Assembly (NCBI GenBank): GCA_046048295.1
Contig: JBJOGJ010000038.1
Location: 1 to 22,898, forward strand
DNA length: 22,898 bases
From: CBDCWA01 sp046048295
GTDB lineage: Bacteria > Pseudomonadota > Alphaproteobacteria > Rhizobiales > Hyphomicrobiaceae
Direction of reading: 5' to 3'
Shown: positions 1-7,183 of the stretch, one piece after another
Layout: every line of letters begins with the position of its first letter
Position numbering within the stretch: the first letter of the stretch is position 1
Notes under the pieces: model-generated
The model's input: the letters and a program-made list of their open reading frames with translations, nothing else
What the model was told of the DNA's origin: nothing
Database searches by the model: none
Program-made: the position numbers and the translations under genes

Positions 1-10
1 TGCCCCAGGC

Positions 11-65
11 GCGGGACGGCTCCGGTCCCATCTTGAAAACTAATCGACGGCCCGTGCCGTCCCGC
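11..65. repeat. 10-bp perfect inverted repeat at left edge
   Basis: GCGGGACGGC at 11-20 is matched by its reverse complement GCCGTCCCGC at 56-65, leaving a 35-nt loop. The stem is GC-rich and would be stable in RNA from either strand. No T-run flanks it and I cannot tie it to a gene. No convincing coding frame is visible in 1-204. The repeat may belong to something outside the window. Confidence 0.4.
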
Positions 66-204
66 CCCCTTCTTGGGGAGAACAGAACGAACGACGCAAA
101 CCGCCAAGGCCAACTGCCTGTGGCGCTGTCGTTGCTGGGCGACTGATGATATTCCCCTCACCGCGCCTTGCCGGCGCTTGACGCTGGGATCGGTTGGATC
201 AGTT

Positions 205-239
205 GCAAGAAAAGGCCCCGGGCCTGAGGCGCCGGGGCC
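205..239 (-). terminator. Intrinsic terminator of the minus-strand catabolic operon
   Basis: Just past the stop codon of the amidohydrolase gene, GGCCCCGG (214-221) pairs perfectly with CCGGGGCC (232-239), and GCC/GGC inside the loop extends the stem. Read on the minus strand the hairpin is followed by CTTTTCTTG, a T-rich tail. This is the form of a Rho-independent terminator and marks the end of the five-gene minus-strand run. Confidence 0.8.
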
Positions 240-267
240 GGACTGTAGGATGACGATAGAGTTTGCG

Positions 268-1398
268 TCAGTTGACGACGCGGTCCTTCTCCGACAGGTC
301 GAGCTTGAAGAGGTCCATCGCGTTGTCCCACGTGTAGCGACGGTGCTGCTCGTCCGAGAGCCCCTTCAAGTGATGGGCGACGACCTGGCGCGAGTGCGGG
401 AACGTCATGTTGAAGTGCGGGTAATCGTTCGACCACATGCAATTCCGCTGGCCCCACCACGAGAGGAAGCGGGTGCCGACGAAGTCCTCGAGGAACGTTC
501 CGTAGACGTGCTCGGAGAAGATCTCGCTCGGCTTGCGGGTGATGGGCACCGGGTAGGAGCCGCGGTGGCGCTCGAAGTAGTAGTCCCACTGCTGAAGGAG
601 GAATGGGATCCAGCCGATCTCGCTTTCTGCCAGCAGCAGGCGGAGTTTCGGGTGACGCTCGAAATAGCCGTAGAAGATCAGGTCAAACAGCGTGTTCGCC
701 GAATCGTTGGTCTTGGTATTGGTCGAGTCCTTGATGCCCTCGACGTTGCGCTTGTGGCCTTCCTTCATGTAGCCGTGGCCGGTGAGGATGTGGGCGATCA
801 CCGGCTGCCCGGCTTCCGCGCACGCAGCGAAGAACGGGTCGTAATGCTCCGTGTTGGAGAACGGGAGCTTCGGATCCGGAACCTGCCAGATCAGCGCGCC
901 GCGCATCCCCTTGTCGAGACAGCGGTGCATCTCCTTGGTTGCCAGATCGGTGTCGTAGACCGAGATCAGGGGGACGCCGATCAGACGCCTGCGGTCGGGG
1001 CTGCACCAGTCGTACAGCCAGTCGTTGTAGAGCTTGAACGCTTCCTGCTGGGTTTCGATGTCATCGACCGAATAGAGCGCCATGCCATAGTTCGGAAACA
1101 GGATTTCGGCGGCGATACCGTCGTTCACTTGATCCTGAAGGCGCAATTCGGATTTGAGCGCGCCCGGCGGAGAGTTGCGGAACGGCACATTGGGAAGATG
1201 CTGCTGCAGCCGTTTCGGGAGCTCGAGCCAGAGTTCGTCCGGCTCCATCACATGGGCGTCGGTCGAGATCATCTTCGGCATATGAGCCAGTTGGTCTTCG
1301 GTCAGGTGCTCGCCAACCACATTGCGGCGCGGAAAGGTCTTTGCCTGTTCCTCGGTCATGCCTGCAAACTTGGTGGCATCAACAGCCAATTCTGCCAT
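268..1398 (-). CDS. Amidohydrolase family 2 metal-dependent hydrolase/decarboxylase
   Basis: This is a 376-residue cytosolic TIM-barrel protein of the amidohydrolase_2 type (PF04909), whose members hydrolyse or decarboxylate small carboxylated, often aromatic, compounds. Visible landmarks are the first-strand motif STDAHVMEP (residues 45-53, a D-x-H metal site), His203 and His208 in the HILTGHG segment, the acidic LLAESEIGW segment (256-263), and the C-terminal WSNDYPH (322-328) with the expected metal-site Asp325. The start is supported by GGGAG six bases upstream of the ATG. It is the last gene of the minus-strand run, 72 bp after the cupin gene, with a terminator just beyond. The family resembles enzymes annotated as amidohydrolase or 6-methylsalicylate/ACMS-type decarboxylase. 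The fold is clear, but the substrate, and whether it hydrolyses or decarboxylates, are not readable. Confidence 0.88.
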   Translation of the reverse strand: MAELAVDATKFAGMTEEQAKTFPRRNVVGEHLTEDQLAHMPKMISTDAHVMEPDELWLELPKRLQQHLPNVPFRNSPPGALKSELRLQDQVNDGIAAEILFPNYGMALYSVDDIETQQEAFKLYNDWLYDWCSPDRRRLIGVPLISVYDTDLATKEMHRCLDKGMRGALIWQVPDPKLPFSNTEHYDPFFAACAEAGQPVIAHILTGHGYMKEGHKRNVEGIKDSTNTKTNDSANTLFDLIFYGYFERHPKLRLLLAESEIGWIPFLLQQWDYYFERHRGSYPVPITRKPSEIFSEHVYGTFLEDFVGTRFLSWWGQRNCMWSNDYPHFNMTFPHSRQVVAHHLKGLSDEQHRRYTWDNAMDLFKLDLSEKDRVVN

Positions 1399-1470
1399 TT
1401 GTCACTCCCAGTCCATCATCGTGTTTCGTCTACGCAGACCGGCGCGTGCATGCGCACCGGCTTGAGCCAT

Positions 1471-2001
1471 TCAGTCGGCGGCGAAGAACTTGCCCTGGGC
1501 GTAGACCTTCTTCTTGGAAGATTCGCCGTTCTTCGGATCGTTGCCAATCTTGACTTGACCGTCAGCGAAGGAGGTTTTTGCCACGACGTCCTTCGGGGTG
1601 CCGAACGAGGTCAGATTGTCGAGCCCGGTCTCCGTGCGGACGCCGCCGCCGACCCGCACCATGACGAGGTTCTCCGCCTCATCTGCCTCGAACTTGTACT
1701 TTGCGTTCTTGGGCAACATGACACCTTCGTACTTGCCCACGACCTGCGTCCGGCCATCGCCGAAAGTGAATGTCGCCTTCCCCTGCAGAATGATGAAAGC
1801 GTGATCTTCGCCGCCATGCGAGTGCAGGGCGTTCTCGCCGCCGCTGGCGTAGACCTTGAGGTTGACCCAGAGGTTCTCAGCGGTCGCGAGCGGGTCGTAG
1901 GTTGTGCCCTGCTCGAGAAGTGGCGTGTTGCGCAGCGAGAAAAGCGCCGGGCCATCGACTGCGATGTTGGGCGTGCGCTCAATCGGTTTGGTGTCATCCA
2001 T
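1471..2001 (-). CDS. Single-domain cupin protein, atypical motif 2
   Basis: This is a 176-residue cupin. An upstream in-frame ATG at 2052 exists, but the ATG at 2001 is preceded by AGGGAGA at good spacing, so the shorter form is chosen. Cupin motif 1 is present: His60-Ser-His62-Gly-Gly-Glu65, followed by AFIILQGKATF. In motif 2 the usual P-x-G-x2-H histidine is replaced: P97-K-N-A-K-Y102. A metal, if bound, would therefore have at most the three motif-1 ligands plus something unusual. It lies between two amidohydrolase genes, so a role in the same pathway (dioxygenase, isomerase, decarboxylase accessory or ligand sensor) is likely. There is no helix-turn-helix domain, so it is not an obvious regulator. 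Confidence 0.85.
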   Translation of the reverse strand: MDDTKPIERTPNIAVDGPALFSLRNTPLLEQGTTYDPLATAENLWVNLKVYASGGENALHSHGGEDHAFIILQGKATFTFGDGRTQVVGKYEGVMLPKNAKYKFEADEAENLVMVRVGGGVRTETGLDNLTSFGTPKDVVAKTSFADGQVKIGNDPKNGESSKKKVYAQGKFFAAD

Positions 2002-2166
2002 TGGTACGTCTCCCTGTGCTTGGCGCGGCTCGTCCGACGCTGGAGTACGCATGGCGTTCCACGCCTCAATTGGCGAAGTGGCGGTATCCTCTACTCTCTG
2101 CCGGTGCCAGTCAAGGCAGCACGGCGCTTCCCGGCCGGAATCGGCATGGAAAATGGATTTCGGATT

Positions 2167-3075
2167 CTAGGCCGGGTCGAATCCGAACAGCCGTGCCGGG
2201 TTGTCGACGAGGATGCGTTTGCGCAGGGATTCGTCCGGGGCGATTTCCGCCAAGAGGTCAAGGAGGTCGCCCTCGTTGGGTGTGCGCCCAGGAGTAAATG
2301 TGTTCCCATGCGGCCAGTCGCTGCCCCAGATCACACGGTCGGGTGCTGCAGCAACCACAGCCTGGGCGAACGGCACCATGTCCATGAACGGCAGGCTGCC
2401 TTCGACGTGGGCCTTGGGGACGGCGCTGATCTTGTCGAAGCTGCAGAGCTTCACCCAGTATCGGTCGTCCTTGAGCATATCCAGGAGCAGCTTGAAGGCC
2501 GGCTGGTCGACGCCATCCTTCCCGCGCACCCGTGCCATGTGGTCGATGATGGTGACGGTCGGAAGGCTGCGAATGAACTTCTCGTGGTTGATCAGATCCT
2601 CGGGGTCGACATGCAGGTCGAGCACCCAGCCGCGCTTCTGCAGAGCGGGGAGGTTTTCCGTCAGGTGCTCCTCGCTGCCTGGCCTGTCGGTCATCAGATG
2701 GAATCGCGCACCGCGGATGCCGCCTTCGTTGAGAGCATCGAGCGCCCGCTCGTCAAAAGTGGCGTCAAAGTTGCAAATCCCGCGTGCCGCTCCTTCCATC
2801 TTGGCAATCGCATCGAGAACCACCCGGTTGTCGTAGCCGTGTGCCGTCGGGGTGACGAAGACCGCGCGCGAGAGACCGGTGATCGCCTGCATGTCGCGAT
2901 AGTGCTCGATGGGCGCTGCGGGTGGCGTGTAGCGGCGATCCTCGGCGTAGGGGAATATGTCGGGCGGGCCGAAGACATGGGCGTGGGTGTCGCATGCGCC
3001 CGGCGGCAGCTTCCAGTGTGGCGGCCGGGTGTTGGGGTCAGGCGGCAGGCTCACACGCATGGGACGGCGCGTCAT
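2167..3075 (-). CDS. LigI-like amidohydrolase (2-pyrone-4,6-dicarboxylate lactonase family)
   Basis: This 302-residue TIM-barrel hydrolase is of the amidohydrolase_2 superfamily, closest in style to 2-pyrone-4,6-dicarboxylate lactonase (LigI), which opens a lactone ring in lignin-type aromatic breakdown. Landmarks are CDTHAHVFGP (residues 28-37), RFH (124-126), LDLHVDP (152-158, His155), IIDHMARV (176-183, His179) and WGSDWPHGNTF (250-260, Asp253 and His256). The DTHxHVFGP and WGSDWPH signatures are typical of the LigI/YtcJ-unrelated clade also found in tricarballylate- and gallate-type gene clusters. The start has GAGGAGA seven bases upstream. It lies 155 bp after the dehydrogenase gene in the same run. 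A lactonase or carboxyl-ester-like ring-opening role fits the context, but the true substrate is unknown. Confidence 0.87.
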   Translation of the reverse strand: MTRRPMRVSLPPDPNTRPPHWKLPPGACDTHAHVFGPPDIFPYAEDRRYTPPAAPIEHYRDMQAITGLSRAVFVTPTAHGYDNRVVLDAIAKMEGAARGICNFDATFDERALDALNEGGIRGARFHLMTDRPGSEEHLTENLPALQKRGWVLDLHVDPEDLINHEKFIRSLPTVTIIDHMARVRGKDGVDQPAFKLLLDMLKDDRYWVKLCSFDKISAVPKAHVEGSLPFMDMVPFAQAVVAAAPDRVIWGSDWPHGNTFTPGRTPNEGDLLDLLAEIAPDESLRKRILVDNPARLFGFDPA

Positions 3076-3230
3076 CGGTATCTCCTCGAGGCGATAGCCC
3101 GATTGCCTGCGGTCGGGGCAGAACCGGGTTCAATGGGTGCGAGTGGAGAGCGCCAGACCATGCAGCGAATTGTTGCCGCACGGTACTGGCGCTGTTCCTG
3201 CTCCGGTTCTCAATGCTGCGCTACAGCCGC

Positions 3231-4709
3231 TCAATTGGCAAGCCGTGCCGCGTTCTGTCCTGCCTTGCGGCTGAACACGAGATTCCGGGTCTGTCCGGTG
3301 CAGGACGGGTAGTTGTGATAGAAGAGGCCGATGATGTCGCCTGAAGCATAGAGCCCGCGGATCGGTTCGTTCGACGTGTTGAGGACACGTGCCTCGGTGT
3401 CGAGTGCCAGTCCGCCGAACGTAAACGTGATGCCGCCCGACACCGGATATGCGCGATAGGGTGGCTCATCGAGGCGTTGCGCCCAGTTGGTCTTGTCGGG
3501 GTTCAGGCCACGGGTTCGCTTGCCGTCGAGGATTGACGGATTGAATGGTACCGTGCCGTCGACGGCGGCGTTGAATTTGGCAACGGTGTCCTCGAGGACG
3601 TCTGGATTGAGCCCGATCTTCTGAGCCAGTTCGGGGATCGAGCCTGCCTCTTCGAAGGTTGCCGGGAAGTCGGGACCGTGCCGGAACATCGCGATGCCTT
3701 TCTTGTCGTAGATCTGGTAGGCAATGTTGCCAGGCTGGGTGCGTACGGCGCGGCCGGTCTTGGCGTAGGTGTAGGAGTGGAAGCTCTCGCCCTCGTCGAA
3801 GAAGCGCTGGCCAAGCGAACTGACAGTAATACCGTGACAGTAGTCGTAGCGGTTCATCTTGTTGCCGCGTCCGTCTTCGCGCACAGGGGTTTCGAAGCTC
3901 GGTGCGCCGGCATCTATCGGGGTCTGGTGAGCGCCCTGCCAGTGGCCGGTGGCGCGCGCGCCCATGGCGATGAACATCATCAGTACTTCGCCGGTGTTGT
4001 GCTTCGAGCCGCGCACTTTCAGGAGGTCGGCATTCTCGCCGAGATAGCGGGCGCGCATTTCGGGATTGGCCTGGAATCCGCCGGCACAGGCGATCACGGC
4101 TCTGGCCTCAAGGTCGTACTCCTTATCCGGAGATACAACGTGGACGCCGTTGATCTGGCGATTGTTGCCAAGCAGCGCTCCGACGCGGCTTTCGAAGCGA
4201 ATGTCGATGCCGAGAGCCGTTGCGATGCGGCGCCACTGCTCGAGCTGACCCTTGCCGCCGCCCAGCGTCTGCACGTTGCGACCGGGCTCGAAGTGATACC
4301 GGCCATCGACCACCGCGAATTTCTCGTGCATCCATTTTATGCCGGTTTCGCGCGCCCAGTGGGCTGCAGCGTTCGATTCGTCGACGAGCATGTCGGCGAG
4401 CACTGGATCGATCAGGTTCTGGGTGACGCGGTTGAGATCGGCTATGAATTCCTCGCGGGTGTAAGGCTTGATCTCCATCTTGGAGAATTCACCCGGATCG
4501 ACTTCCGGAATGAATGCGTGGATTTCGTCCTTGCCGGAGTGCACGAAGCGGAAGCCTGTGTGTGAGTAGCGCGCATTGCCGCCGAACTCGGGTTCCGGCG
4601 CCTTCTCCAGCATCACGACCCGCTCAGCGCCGCTCTGCTTTGCCGAGACCGCGGCCTCGAAGGCGGCGCTGCCACCGCCAATCACAATCACATCTGCCGT
4701 TTCTGCCAT
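3231..4709 (-). CDS. FAD-dependent dehydrogenase, tricarballylate dehydrogenase (TcuA)-like
   Basis: This 492-residue flavoprotein belongs to the FAD_binding_2 family (PF00890: fumarate reductase, ketosteroid dehydrogenase, tricarballylate dehydrogenase). The N-terminal Rossmann motif is VIVIGGGSAAFEAA (residues 7-20), and the C-terminal FAD segment is GLYASGDIIG followed by YPSCTGQTRNLVFSRKAGQNAA. The family inserts the substrate (capping) domain between these two. The ATG at 4709 is preferred over an in-frame GTG six bases upstream because AAGGG sits seven bases before it. The enzyme would desaturate or oxidise a carboxylated substrate, passing electrons to a quinone or flavin acceptor. A TcuB-like partner is not in the window. 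Its neighbours, a tricarboxylate-type receptor and a LigI-like hydrolase, support a polycarboxylate or ring-derived acid substrate. Confidence 0.87.
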   Translation of the reverse strand: MAETADVIVIGGGSAAFEAAVSAKQSGAERVVMLEKAPEPEFGGNARYSHTGFRFVHSGKDEIHAFIPEVDPGEFSKMEIKPYTREEFIADLNRVTQNLIDPVLADMLVDESNAAAHWARETGIKWMHEKFAVVDGRYHFEPGRNVQTLGGGKGQLEQWRRIATALGIDIRFESRVGALLGNNRQINGVHVVSPDKEYDLEARAVIACAGGFQANPEMRARYLGENADLLKVRGSKHNTGEVLMMFIAMGARATGHWQGAHQTPIDAGAPSFETPVREDGRGNKMNRYDYCHGITVSSLGQRFFDEGESFHSYTYAKTGRAVRTQPGNIAYQIYDKKGIAMFRHGPDFPATFEEAGSIPELAQKIGLNPDVLEDTVAKFNAAVDGTVPFNPSILDGKRTRGLNPDKTNWAQRLDEPPYRAYPVSGGITFTFGGLALDTEARVLNTSNEPIRGLYASGDIIGLFYHNYPSCTGQTRNLVFSRKAGQNAARLAN

Positions 4710-4763
4710 CTTCACACCCTTGCGCTCGTCGTTTCGAATCCAATTCCAGTCAACCCAATGCGG

Positions 4764-6050
4764 CTACCTGCAGCTGACGCTGCTTGCTTCGCTTTCCGCT
4801 CCCTCATATTCCACCAAACACGTCATTCCTGCCTTGAGGTCGCCGCGCTTCGAGACCTTGCCGCCCAGCGTGATCCGGGTCCGTTTGCCGCTAACCTTGG
4901 CCGTCGTTTCCCTGCCATCGTCACGGATAACGATGGTGGCTCCCTTGGCCCCCACGGAAATGATGGCCGATTCCACTTTTCTGATACTCGCGACACGCTT
5001 TGCAGCCTCCTGCCCGCGCGGCGTCATGTAGTCATTCACGGCAGCCACCAGTTTCTGGGGCGCATCGACGATTTCGGTAATGATCGACTGAACCTCCGCT
5101 CCTGGACGAAAGCCGATCTCTGCCCGTTGTTCGCCTGCCGCTTTGCGGAACTGCTGATCGGACATCGTATTCTTGCAGGCTTCGCGCAGTGCTGCGACGC
5201 GATCCGCAGGTACACCTGCGCCGGTGGCGATCGGGCGACCGACGACGTTGGCAAGTGTGAGGAAGCGTGCAACCTGCTCCTTCTCGGGATCGCCTTTCGC
5301 AAGGTCTGTAAGCAACGGCACATCGGGCAGTTCGGCGTCCCGCTTGAGGCCTAGCTGCATGAGATAGTTGAGCTTCCTGTCCGCGACCCATTCCGGGTTG
5401 GTCGACTTCCAGCTTGCGAGGTTGTTTGTCGCTCGGCCTTCCACCTCGCCGCGCTCCATTGCAAGGTTGACGTCCTGTCCGCCCTTGTAGCCGAAGACGA
5501 CTTTCAGCTTCGTCCCGAGCAACCTGTTATAGGCGACCGGAATCTGCACGGAAATCGATCCTGCTCCGGTGGCGCCGATGATTGTTTCCCGTTTTCTCGC
5601 ATCCTCGATCGTCTTGGTGGGAGACTGGTGCCAGGTGACGAGCAGCGGATTGGAATCGCTCAAGTCGCAGATCCAGTTGAACGTGCGCACATCGCCCTGA
5701 AACTTCTTGCCACCGGTCAGCTGGTACATGGGCAGGCCGCGACTTGCTATGGTGAGGACGGACCCGTCCTTCGGGGCAACCATTGCAACGTAATTGGCCG
5801 CGATCAGTCCGCCGACGCCCGGCATGTTTATCGGGATCATCGTGGGCTTGCCGGGAATGTGGCGGGTGATGTGCTGGGCGAGCAGTCGCGCATAGGTGTC
5901 ATAGCCGCCGCCGGGCGAGGAACGGATGACCATCTTCATTTGGCGCCCCTTGTAGAACGCCTCCAAACTTTCCTGTGCTACCGCGCTGCCGCATGTACTG
6001 GCTGCATAAAGAACCGCTGACACCGCAAGGATCGTGTTCGTGATCCGCAT
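4764..6050 (-). CDS. Bug/TctC-type periplasmic solute receptor with extra C-terminal domain
   Basis: This 428-residue exported protein has a signal peptide at residues 1-25 (cleavage after AVA) and a Bug/TctC fold (PF03401-like: FYKGRQMKMVIRSSPGGGYDTYARLLAQ..., with PGVGG at 77-81). Ordinary Bug receptors are about 320 residues. Here residues about 355-428 form an additional lysine- and glycine-rich, beta-looking segment (ATIVIRDDGRETTAKVSG... to the end) carrying Cys411 and Cys427, which could form a disulfide in the periplasm. It is the first gene of the minus-strand run, 54 bp before the dehydrogenase gene, and GAGGAAT precedes the ATG. No TctA or TctB membrane subunits are nearby. It may work with a remote TTT permease or act as a ligand sensor, as many orphan Bug proteins are thought to. 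Confidence 0.87.
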   Translation of the reverse strand: MRITNTILAVSAVLYAASTCGSAVAQESLEAFYKGRQMKMVIRSSPGGGYDTYARLLAQHITRHIPGKPTMIPINMPGVGGLIAANYVAMVAPKDGSVLTIASRGLPMYQLTGGKKFQGDVRTFNWICDLSDSNPLLVTWHQSPTKTIEDARKRETIIGATGAGSISVQIPVAYNRLLGTKLKVVFGYKGGQDVNLAMERGEVEGRATNNLASWKSTNPEWVADRKLNYLMQLGLKRDAELPDVPLLTDLAKGDPEKEQVARFLTLANVVGRPIATGAGVPADRVAALREACKNTMSDQQFRKAAGEQRAEIGFRPGAEVQSIITEIVDAPQKLVAAVNDYMTPRGQEAAKRVASIRKVESAIISVGAKGATIVIRDDGRETTAKVSGKRTRITLGGKVSKRGDLKAGMTCLVEYEGAESEASSVSCR

Positions 6051-6088
6051 AGCAATGATTCCTCCGAGGGCAATATTCTTTTGCCGCT

Positions 6089-6117
6089 ATCGTCTGCCGA
6101 GTTCGTTCGCCGGTCAA
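6089..6117 (-). promoter_or_regulatory. Candidate sigma-70 promoter for the minus-strand operon
   Basis: On the minus strand TTGACC (6112-6117) is followed after 17 bases by GACGAT (6089-6094). The -35 box is close to the alphaproteobacterial TTGAC consensus, but the -10 box matches only three of six positions. It ends about 40 bases before the ATG at 6050, a sensible leader length. Confidence 0.3.
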
Positions 6118-6237
6118 TATGCTCCGGACTTCGGCCGGTCTTGGGGACGCTTTGGGATTTTTGCGATGCAGCGGAATCCGAAATGGGTTTTCGATAATGA
6201 ATTTGCTCTGGCGCGGCGGCCTTTCTTGCGCTTATAG

Positions 6238-6272
6238 TTCGGCGAAGGACTTTCGCGGCCATGTGTCGCGAA
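6238..6272. promoter_or_regulatory. Candidate operator: TTCGC/GCGAA half-site cluster (T-N11-A form)
   Basis: TTCGGCGAA (6238-6246) is a small palindrome. TTCGCG (6252-6257) and CGCGAA (6267-6272) form a second inverted repeat separated by 9 bases, which can be read as TTCGC-N11-GCGAA. That is the spacing of LysR-type T-N11-A sites. A TATAGT hexamer (6233-6238) overlaps the left end and could be a -10 box for the rightward operon, although no good -35 is seen. The cluster lies about 95-130 bp before the ATG at 6367. Confidence 0.35.
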
Positions 6273-6366
6273 GCACTATGGGAGGCTTGGCTCGGATGGT
6301 TCCGTCGGCGTGCTGGGTTCACCAGTACGTGGAGTATTCGTGCTGCTTCCGACGGAGGGCCGGTTC

Positions 6367-7140
6367 ATGCGTATCCTTTTCTTAAATCAGGCGCCGCGCA
6401 CAGAGAAGTCGCAGCCGCCCTACGACGTTGCCAAGATCGAGGCTCAGCTAAACAGCTATGCCACGGCTGGAACGAAAATCGAGATCGGTTTCCCCGAGCC
6501 TTACGAGGGCTCCCAGTTGATGGAGACCGTTGGATCCCAGAACATGCTGAATGGCCTGCATCACTTGATGGAGGCCCCCGCCATCGTCAGGAAGATCTTC
6601 TGGGCGGAGCAGAACGGCTACGATGCGGTCATTTCCTCGAATACCTTCGATCCCGGAGTCGACGGCGGCAGGCTTGCTGTTGGGATCCCGGTCATCGGTC
6701 CGCTTCGTACTACCGTACATGCTGCGGCCACGCTGGCAGACCGTATTGGCATTACGGTGCCGCTGCCGCCGCATGTCCAGTATACTTGGCGGATTTTGAG
6801 GACCTACGGCCTCGACAGATTTGTCACGGACATCCAGCCGATCGGCGTTTACACGAATGTGCAGGAACGCAAGGCGGAAATTGTCGAGACGACGACTCGG
6901 CTCATCAAGTCTCTCGTCGACGACAAGAAGTCGGAAATCATCGTGCCGCTCGGTGGTGCCCTCATTCCCTACGTCGTGGATCCAGACGATCTGGCAAAGG
7001 CGACGGGCGTGCAGGTTCTCAACACTAAGGCCGTGAGCATCAGGTTCGCAGAAATGTGCGTGCATTTCGGCATGTCGCATTCGGCGATCACCTATCCGCG
7101 CGCCAAGCTCAAATTGGATGATTTCAAGAACAGCGTATGA
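6367..7140 (+). CDS. Asp/Glu/hydantoin racemase-fold protein lacking both catalytic cysteines
   Basis: This 257-residue protein is of the Asp/Glu/hydantoin racemase superfamily (PF01177). The ATG at 6367 has GGAGG eight bases upstream. An in-frame ATG at 6310 lacks comparable support. The first half carries YDAVISSNTFDPGVDG (residues 85-100), where hydantoin racemases have a catalytic Cys: a gapless alignment puts Asn92 there. The second half has VPLGGALIP (193-201), where the LGC motif normally supplies the second Cys; here it is Gly197. The only cysteine is Cys231, near the C-terminus. Classical two-cysteine racemisation is therefore unlikely. Decarboxylation, isomerisation or ligand binding by another mechanism is possible. 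It is the first gene of the plus-strand operon, 43 bp before the ABC binding-protein gene. Confidence 0.84.
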   Translation: MRILFLNQAPRTEKSQPPYDVAKIEAQLNSYATAGTKIEIGFPEPYEGSQLMETVGSQNMLNGLHHLMEAPAIVRKIFWAEQNGYDAVISSNTFDPGVDGGRLAVGIPVIGPLRTTVHAAATLADRIGITVPLPPHVQYTWRILRTYGLDRFVTDIQPIGVYTNVQERKAEIVETTTRLIKSLVDDKKSEIIVPLGGALIPYVVDPDDLAKATGVQVLNTKAVSIRFAEMCVHFGMSHSAITYPRAKLKLDDFKNSV

Positions 7141-7183
7141 AAAAGTCCTGCAAGGCCCGTCGGACAAAATCTGGGAGGAGACC

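Larger units (their letters stand above)
6051..6366. promoter_or_regulatory. Divergent promoter region between the two catabolic operons
   Basis: These 316 bp separate the Bug receptor gene (leftward) from the racemase-fold gene (rightward). No coding frame in it is convincing. It holds a candidate leftward promoter (6089-6117) and a cluster of TTCGC/GCGAA half-sites (6238-6272), listed separately. No regulator gene adjoins it, so control must come from elsewhere. Confidence 0.6.

Noticed and set aside
73..3312. 1079-codon plus-strand open frame
   Set aside because: It lies antisense to three well-supported minus-strand genes and part of a fourth, has no recognisable domain, and arises from the GC-rich third positions of the opposite strand.
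6209..6230. Possible sigma-54 promoter (TGGC...TTGC)
   Set aside because: The GG and GC dinucleotides are not at the required spacing.
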